Made by a program: the position numbers and the translations under genes
Part shown: positions 57,985 to 64,000 of the stretch, piece by piece
How the letters are laid out: each line of letters starts with the position of its first letter
How positions within the stretch are numbered: the stretch's first letter is position 1
Origin: Astragalus membranaceus
Lineage: Eukaryota; Streptophyta; Magnoliopsida; Fabales; Fabaceae
Length of the DNA: 64,000 bases
Assembly: GCA_039519185.1 (NCBI GenBank)
Contig: CM076854.1
Coordinates: forward strand, 71,667,948 to 71,731,947
Direction of reading: 5' to 3'
The notes under the pieces: model-generated
The model's database searches: none
The model's input: the letters and a program-made list of their open reading frames with translations, nothing else
What the model was told of the DNA's origin: nothing

Positions 57985-59806
57985 TCTGTTAGAAATAAGG
58001 AGAGAGAACAATGGGAGAGAACAATGGTACTAAAAAATGTAAGGCTAAGCAAGTGGCGGCAACTCCGTAGTTGATACCACCCGTCTCATTCTATAATCCT
58101 TCTCCTTAGTATTCCTCCTGTTACACTTCCTTTTTTGGTGTGTCGCAAAGATGAGTGTTGATGAGTTTAGGGATTATAGTTCTGAGCTGTGAGAGGAAGA
58201 CAACCTAAAATACTAACACATCAAGGTTTGCGCCTTGAAATGGAGGGTGAAGCCTTTCACAATCTCCACCTTCATGTGAACCCATGCAGAAGATGAAAAC
58301 CTATAAACTTAATCTCGCCATGAGAAATGAGAATTGTTCTAATTCTCTCCACGTGCGCTTTTTCTCACTTTAATCCTTCTTTCTTTGTTGATTTTATCTA
58401 TCATATTTTTCTTTTCTCTTTTATTTTTAAGGTGTGTTCTACGATTTCAAAATTTGTATTTTAGTTACCTTCAATTTTAGATTACACCCATTTATTTGGA
58501 GTATTGTTGTAAAAATATATTGCCTTTGGTCTGTTGCAGTTTTTGGTATAAGATGGAGATTTTCCTTCCAATTTAAATGGTTTTTATGGATGAAAGGTAA
58601 GGCTTTTTTTTTCCTCTTTTTATTTTCCCTCTTTTAGTTTGGAAAATATATTTGTTTCTTTCATATAGTTATAATTTGATCTTTTTTGTATATATTTGTC
58701 AAAGCATACTGATTATTTGGTTTGGTAAGTAAAAATATACAAACAATGGTTCAATTCCCATTTACATGTATCTTTTGTTTTATTTTCTTCTACAATAGTT
58801 GTTGCACCGGTTAGGTAAGAATAAATGAGTATATCATTCTTCATTCATGCTTTAATGTTCTAATTTTATTGTCTGGCTTAAGAATGATTTACATACCCAA
58901 TCTTACTGTTTTATTTTTCGTTATTAAATTTGTTAGTCTTTTGCTGACTTTGCTCACATGTTTGTCTGGCTTTCCCTAGATGTTTACTATGACAATGAGA
59001 CGAATTGAAGGTGCCTTTTATCATAAACAGAAGTTTCCAAATGGCTATCGAACTTTTTGATTTTTGTAGGACTAATGTCAAGTAAGTATATGCAACATTC
59101 TTAGAGCCCGCAAGCTTTATTGCTCACAATTCATCAATTTGAGATCTTGTGTTGTAAGATTTTGATCTATACGGGTGAAGACAAGGAGCCAAAGAGTTAT
59201 CTTGCTGACATTCAAGGTACATTCGGGCGGGAGCTTTTTAATTTGATAATTGTCCATGGGTGCTGCTGCAATAATTGATATAAAAGTAAGTAGGATGGGT
59301 CGAAAATGATAGATAGCAGAAATGCAAAAGGGGAAGGAACTCAAAAACATGTAAGGTTGATATTAGGAATCTCCGTTACAAGCACTACTCTGCAAACTTC
59401 AAATTTCTTACTCAGTCTTGACTTGAGGTTTCTCAAAAGTTGTACAAATGGAGCAAGTAAAGGACGAGAGACTGGGAGGTAGACGACTCAAAAATTGTGC
59501 AATTCCTTCACCAGATATATGACCGACATGGCCATGTCATGACATGCTCATCAATATCGTTATTATTTAGAGATTCAAGAGTATGAGATGAAGAATTCTA
59601 ATCACCATAATATGATATCATTTGTGCTTAAAAAAATCAAATTAACATGAAGTTTTGATGGTTTAAATATTATTTTCAAATCACAAAAAATACCACTATT
59701 TACCTATACATGCATTTTGCTACTATAGCTTACAAAATATAATTTATTCGACAATAATTTTCAATGACATATTTATACCCGTGCATGCACGGGATATTTA
59801 TTCTAG
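57985..59806 (+). mobile_element. Helitron-like segment with 19-bp repeat of its start
   Basis: The right end has hairpin CCCGTGCATGCACGGG (about 59778-59793), then ATATTTATT and CTAG (59803-59806), a Helitron 3' end. TCTGTTAGAAATAAGGAGA occurs at 57985-58003 and again right after CTAG at 59807-59825. No Rep/helicase frame is present. The interior (58004-59776) shows no gene I recognise. Confidence 0.55.
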
Positions 59807-59880
59807 TCTGTTAGAAATAAGGAGAACTTTTCACCATAATGTGTGCCACTAAAATTTTATCTGATGGATAGTATTAATAC

Positions 59881-60113
59881 GGGTCCGGATCCACTGCAGT
59901 TAGGGCGGGAACTGCAGTCTGCAGTTCACTTTTAAAGTCGGGCGGAACACACAGTCCGACTTTAAAAGTGGTGTTATGGAGAACTGCGTACGGCAGTTCT
60001 CGCCATTACCCGTATGCAGACCACTTTTAAAGTCGGACTGTGTGTTCCGCCCGACTTTAAATGCTGGAACTGCAGACTGCAGTTCCCGCCAAAACTTCAG
60101 TGGATCCATTTCC
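59881..60113. mobile_element. Long-hairpin MITE, Mutator-like (233 bp)
   Basis: Almost the whole unit is an inverted repeat: GGATCCACTG..GTT..GGCGGGAACTGCAGTCTGCAGTTC and CTTTTAAAGTCGGGCGGAACACACAGTC on the left return inverted on the right. A perfect 10-bp repeat GTATTAATAC flanks it (59871-59880 and 60114-60123), a size typical of Mutator-like elements. The repeat is itself palindromic, so its exact boundary is uncertain. Confidence 0.8.
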
Positions 60114-60123
60114 GTATTAATAC

Positions 60124-61560
60124 CGAGAATCTTGTTATTCTTATTGTAAAAGCTCCGCGTTTAAAATTATTTAAGAGTATCATATTAATTTTGAAATTTC
60201 ATTAATGGATACATTTCTGACGAGATCAATTTTTGAGACACAGTTTAATTAGCTAGGGGAATGAAATATGTGATAAGATCCAAATCCAATATGGCCTTTG
60301 TAGCATGCATTAGCTGGATCGTACTAGTACAAGATTTTAATTACTTTAAAAAAATTGTGACCGTTTTAAGTTTTTTCTTTATTTCCTTTTAAAGGTTGTT
60401 TTGTTTATCTAAAATATCAAAACATTAATAACATCTAATGTTAACCATCATTTTATCAAGCAAATAGACCGAGAAATTAACATGTCTCTAACACGCAAGA
60501 GACTAATATGTCCCACAATTTTCAAAGACTGAGAGTGTGATTTTTTTTTTCAGTTTTCATATTATCAGCGTAGTATCCATCAATTTTGCCGGTAAATAAT
60601 CTACGTCTAAGACTTGACAATTTTTTTTTGAATTAGACTTGACAAAATAATTAACCAATAACGAATTTGCTCTTGGTTAATTTTTTTTAAAACTGAAAAC
60701 TGTTTTTATAAATGTAATCAAACAAGTCATAATTTGGGTCTATATAATTTTTCCTTTTTTTCCCACTATTCTCTCTCTCTCGGAAATAATTTTTTATTTT
60801 TCTCTATCAACTTTCCATATATATAGTATTAATTACTTGCTGAAGTGTATAAAATATTTGGTGATTATCATGATCAATTAACTATTATAAACTTTCCATA
60901 TATATATATAGTATTAATTCCTGTTTTTCCCACCATTCTCGCCCAATAATTTTTATTCAACCTCCTTCATGTGCTAATCTGAAGACTATTTTTTCTCTCT
61001 TTTAGTTTCAGCCGAGAAAGAGATACGTGTAATATTGCAAGATGATATCAACGATGGTTTTTCGAATCGCATACAATTGTTGGATAATATTAGCTGATTG
61101 GTTAGCTCTTTGTTTTCTGGTGGCTGATGGCATAGCTCGTTCTCTCTAGACTCAAATGGAGTTGTCCCCATTATCATCACCATGAATCAAAGAGAGTATA
61201 TGAGATTCTCTCCGATTACTAAACAGTTCCAGTAAGAAAGAGTAGGAGAGGATCTGAATCCATCTTGTAGGTACTCACCGACTTTTGATATTTTTGTGAT
61301 TTTAAGAGTTTATTATGGTCATGGAGAATATTATTGAAGAACCATTGGAGGTTCAATTTCAGTACTTTTCCTAGCGGTTATACAATTGTATTTTGTAGCA
61401 ATGGTACTTCAAGAAATTAATATTCTTTTTGTACCAATGATTTAATGATGTGTTTGGTTTTCTTATTTTTTTTGTTGTCTTTATGTAGTTTTTTTAGTGA
61501 TTCTATTTAGGTTAATTTCTTGCAGGTACTCATTGATTTTTGATATTTTGTATTCTAGTG
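60124..61560. other. Intergenic, no gene seen
   Basis: AT-rich sequence with TATATA runs near 60820 and 60900 and several poly-T tracts. A 65-residue minus-strand frame (60986-61183) has no recognisable motif. Confidence 0.45.
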
Positions 61561-61571
61561 GTGTTTTTTTA

Positions 61572-62690
61572 GGTAAGTAAAACTTAATGAACGAAGCACT
61601 AGGGATGTTTAAGCGCAAACAAACAAAGAGAAATTACACATTGTTTAGGCTCTGGAGTGGGTTAATCCACCGAGAGGAAATAGACAAATTAGAACTAGTT
61701 CTTACTCTATAAATAAACCAACTCCACGTTAAGCTATTGATATGGATAATAACTAAATCGATATTAGCTTCCTCATTCTTGAAACCAAGTCCATTTCTTG
61801 ACAGCCAAATGCTCCAACAGGTAGTTAACCAAATCAAAAACTTAGTTTTTTGGCCTTTCTTCCCCTGCACACGTTACCCATCCAGCAAATATGTTCTACA
61901 AGAGTTAATGAGCTTTCATTATGCACCCCCAACCAAGAACAATCACTTGACCATACATCATCACTTGCGAAGCTGCAATTTAGGAAGAGATGTTCACTAC
62001 ACTGGAAGACTTAGGACCCTGAGCTAGGGGGTGCAAATTTTCTCAAGCACACACATCGCTAAAAACATAATGAAAATAAGACTTTAACAGATTCACAACA
62101 CGCGTTGCACTAGACCAACACAGATTAAATAGCACTAATAAGTTCCTAAATACAATTTAAAGAGCACTAAGAGAACCAACATATTCACAAAATACATAAC
62201 AAATTCAAATTAAATAGACCAACATAATCAAAATAAATTAAATAGTACTAACACACAATACAAATTAAATAAATAATACTAACACAAGGAGAGAAAAACC
62301 TCTTTAAAATAAATACGTGAGAGTGTGAGTGATTGTGTGGGTGGTGCATTAGAGTGGTGCAAACTAGGGACTTGGGTGCAAAAGATATTTTTCAGGGTGT
62401 GCAAAAACATTTTTATAGGGTATTGGTGCTAATTTTATTTTTTCAGGGGGTTCACTTGAACCCCATGAACACATAGGTCCGCCACTGGTTCACTATCTTC
62501 TCAGTGTTGCAAATAGAAAGGACACACTGCCTCCTCTTCGGTACCGATAATATGTCGTTGAAGAAGAAGGCCTCGAGTGAGTAAAGAATCGTGTAACAAA
62601 CGCCAACCTAAAATATAGAGACTTTGGATGGAGTGATAGACTTCCACACCTTCTCTAACAACCTGTTCAACTCACTATCTAGTCCGAATT
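61572..62690 (-). pseudogene. LINE ORF2 C-terminal fragment, interrupted
   Basis: On the minus strand PSKVSIFGWRLLHDSLLTRG and EEEAVCPFYLQH (about 62660-62510) are followed, after an insertion at about 62010-62486, by a Cys/His segment (CSEHLFLNCSF) and then WLTTCWSIWLSRNG (about 61840-61790). This is the zf-RVT end of a plant L1-type LINE, the same family as 11684-12323. The 5' side is cut at about 62690 by a Tekay LTR. A poly-T run on plus at about 61562 may be its poly-A tail. Confidence 0.72.
62010..62486. mobile_element. Insertion inside the LINE, class uncertain
   Basis: Read in minus, the right edge begins CAGTGGCGGACCTATGTG, similar to termini of plant hAT-like elements. The left edge reads GAGCTAGGGGGTGCAAATT. 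CCAGTG occurs on both sides. The interior has repeated AAATTAAATAxxACTAACACA phrases and no coding region. Confidence 0.4.
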
Positions 62691-64000
62691 TCTAACATCC
62701 TTATAATTCATTCGTCAATGAAATATAAAGAGTTAAACCATTTTACACAAATCAGAGTATGCAAGAACATAAACTTGAATTTTATATTCAAATACGGTAA
62801 ATAACCGAAAACTGACTCAAAAGGTCAATAAAAACCCTTACACCAAAAATCCTCAAATCATAAGCTTGATAAGTTTTCCTTTGAGTCATCACAATACCAT
62901 AAATCCAAGTTATAAAGTGCATTAATCCAAAACGCAGCATCTTGATACAAAATGGTCCAAAAGCCATTATAAGCAACAATACATAAGACAAAATCCTAAA
63001 CAAAACAAGACTAGGTCATCTTGATAAGCCATCCACTTCATGTGAAGTAATTAGTCTCCTTAGACTTCTCTTCCTCCTGCTTAGTTTTACATTTCTTATC
63101 TGTAAAACCCAACAACAATAAACAGTGAGATTACAAATCTCAATGAGTTCTGCCGAGACACCTCACCATATTTCACGATATCTTTTAGTATCTTTTAATT
63201 CCATAGTATAATCCAAAAGAGATCTGACAATAATATGTTAACCTCAACGGAAAATCATCACTCAACATTTAGAAGAGCACGCGAACGGGCCTTGGACTTA
63301 GGCTCGTGACTTCCCTCTCCAAGTATGCTACAATAATGGGATCGTCATCCCGTAATGTTTCCTTATATATCTCAAGTTGTATCCCATTATACATAGATAT
63401 ATAGTTTGTTCTCTCTCTCTCATTACACGCCAAACTAGATCACGATAAACAAACGCATCATAAGGATCACAATAATTAATGTCCTAGTATTGGCTAAAGC
63501 ACTTCATGCTCATAATAAAATTTGCTTCAAACCAATATATTTGAATTAGGATTGGTATTAGAGAGGAATTGGCACCCAAAGGAAGGAGAAAAGAATCAAA
63601 TTTGAGCGAAATTTTAAGTATTTGAAGTAAAACTAATCCTCACAACCCGGAAGTAACACTGGGTCGTAACGACACATTACAGCCCGCAATGAAATATTAC
63701 GGCCCGTAATGAAACGTTACAGCTGGTGTTAGCTGGTGTTACTGCATTAGATATGAAATTTTCAGCTTTTCAAATGCTTTTCCCTTTCCTTCTTGCTTCC
63801 AATTTCATTTCCAATACCAAAATTATTTCCCACAATATTTCGATCACATTTTAGAGCTAACATTAAATTCATGCCCATAATTCCATCAAAGAATAACAAC
63901 AAACAGCTTGTATTAAACATCAAAATTCATCATTTTGAGAGGAATCAAGCTAACAATTTCACAACATGCTATGGATTTCGAAATTAACATGCAAGGATGG
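62691..64000 (-). mobile_element. Tekay-type LTR, 3' portion, minus strand
   Basis: On the minus strand the conserved block GAACTCATTGAGATTTGTAATCTCACTGTTTATTG lies at about 63115-63150. It is preceded by GGGATGACGATCCCATTA (about 63336-63353) and a TTTCCGTTGAGGTT block, as in the other LTRs. The likely terminus is GGATGTTAGA at 62691-62700, a decayed TGTTACA. The rest extends beyond the window. Confidence 0.65.
63655..63730. repeat. GTTACGGCCCGTAAT repeat cluster in LTR
   Basis: Self-complementary blocks such as ATTACGGCCCGTAAT and AACGTTACAGC repeat within about 75 bases. This is the GC-containing palindromic cluster of this LTR copy. Confidence 0.65.

Noticed and set aside
58434..58637. 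Phe/Trp-rich 67-residue frame inside the Helitron-like segment
   Set aside because: AT-rich low-complexity translation with no homology recognised.

Overview
The window is nuclear DNA of a flowering plant. Plant-type GT-AG introns, nested LTR retrotransposons of the Ty3/gypsy Tekay and Tat lineages, a CACTA transposon, Helitron ends, LINE and tRNA-type SINE insertions and fragments of ordinary plant genes all support this. A dicot, probably a legume, is my impression from the repeat families; nothing here proves it. Only one host gene looks intact: a nine-exon minus-strand gene (42021 to 36968) for a 480-residue FAD-dependent oxidoreductase with a likely plastid transit peptide.

Layout. 1-10100: part of an antisense LTR (1-239) cutting into a Tekay (chromovirus) region. 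A gag-pol frame with three stop codons (2701-6389) and its 3' LTR (6440-8614) are followed by a piece of a second related LTR. The same LTR-plus-piece arrangement also lies upstream (240-2700), so the region looks tandemly duplicated. 10100-15690: old intergenic DNA with two inverted-repeat MITEs, a 5'-truncated LINE, a Helitron end, a composite hAT/CACTA insertion and a SINE. 15695-29375: a complete Tat-lineage element with LTRs, 5-bp target duplication (GTTAT), gag-pol, dual RNase H, integrase and, on the opposite strand between pol and the 3' LTR, a spliced three-exon gene. A 2878-bp solo LTR (20285-23162, target duplication GGAAT) splits its second RNase H. 29380-36900: tandem and inverted repeats, a solo Tekay LTR, Helitron-like DNA and an F-box/FBD gene remnant. 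36968-42021: the oxidoreductase gene. 42270-46860: two SINEs, a solo LTR of 1370 bp inserted in a TA microsatellite, and a Helitron-like segment. 46867-57941: two 5'-half Tat elements in opposite orientation. The 5' LTR of the second is split by a 5361-bp non-autonomous CACTA transposon (52409-57769, target duplication AGT). That transposon carries intron-containing pieces of four host genes: ribosomal protein L23a, an SPB1-type rRNA methyltransferase, a CRLK-type receptor-like kinase and a pectinesterase. 57942-64000: a second Helitron-like segment, a perfect-hairpin Mutator-like MITE, a LINE fragment and the 3' part of another Tekay LTR.

The genes do not form a pathway. What links the window is serial nesting: the order of insertions can be read from target duplications. 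The most distinctive items are the multi-gene Pack-CACTA, the spliced antisense gene of the Tat element, and the way each Tekay-type LTR carries its own private GC-rich self-complementary repeat at about the same place.
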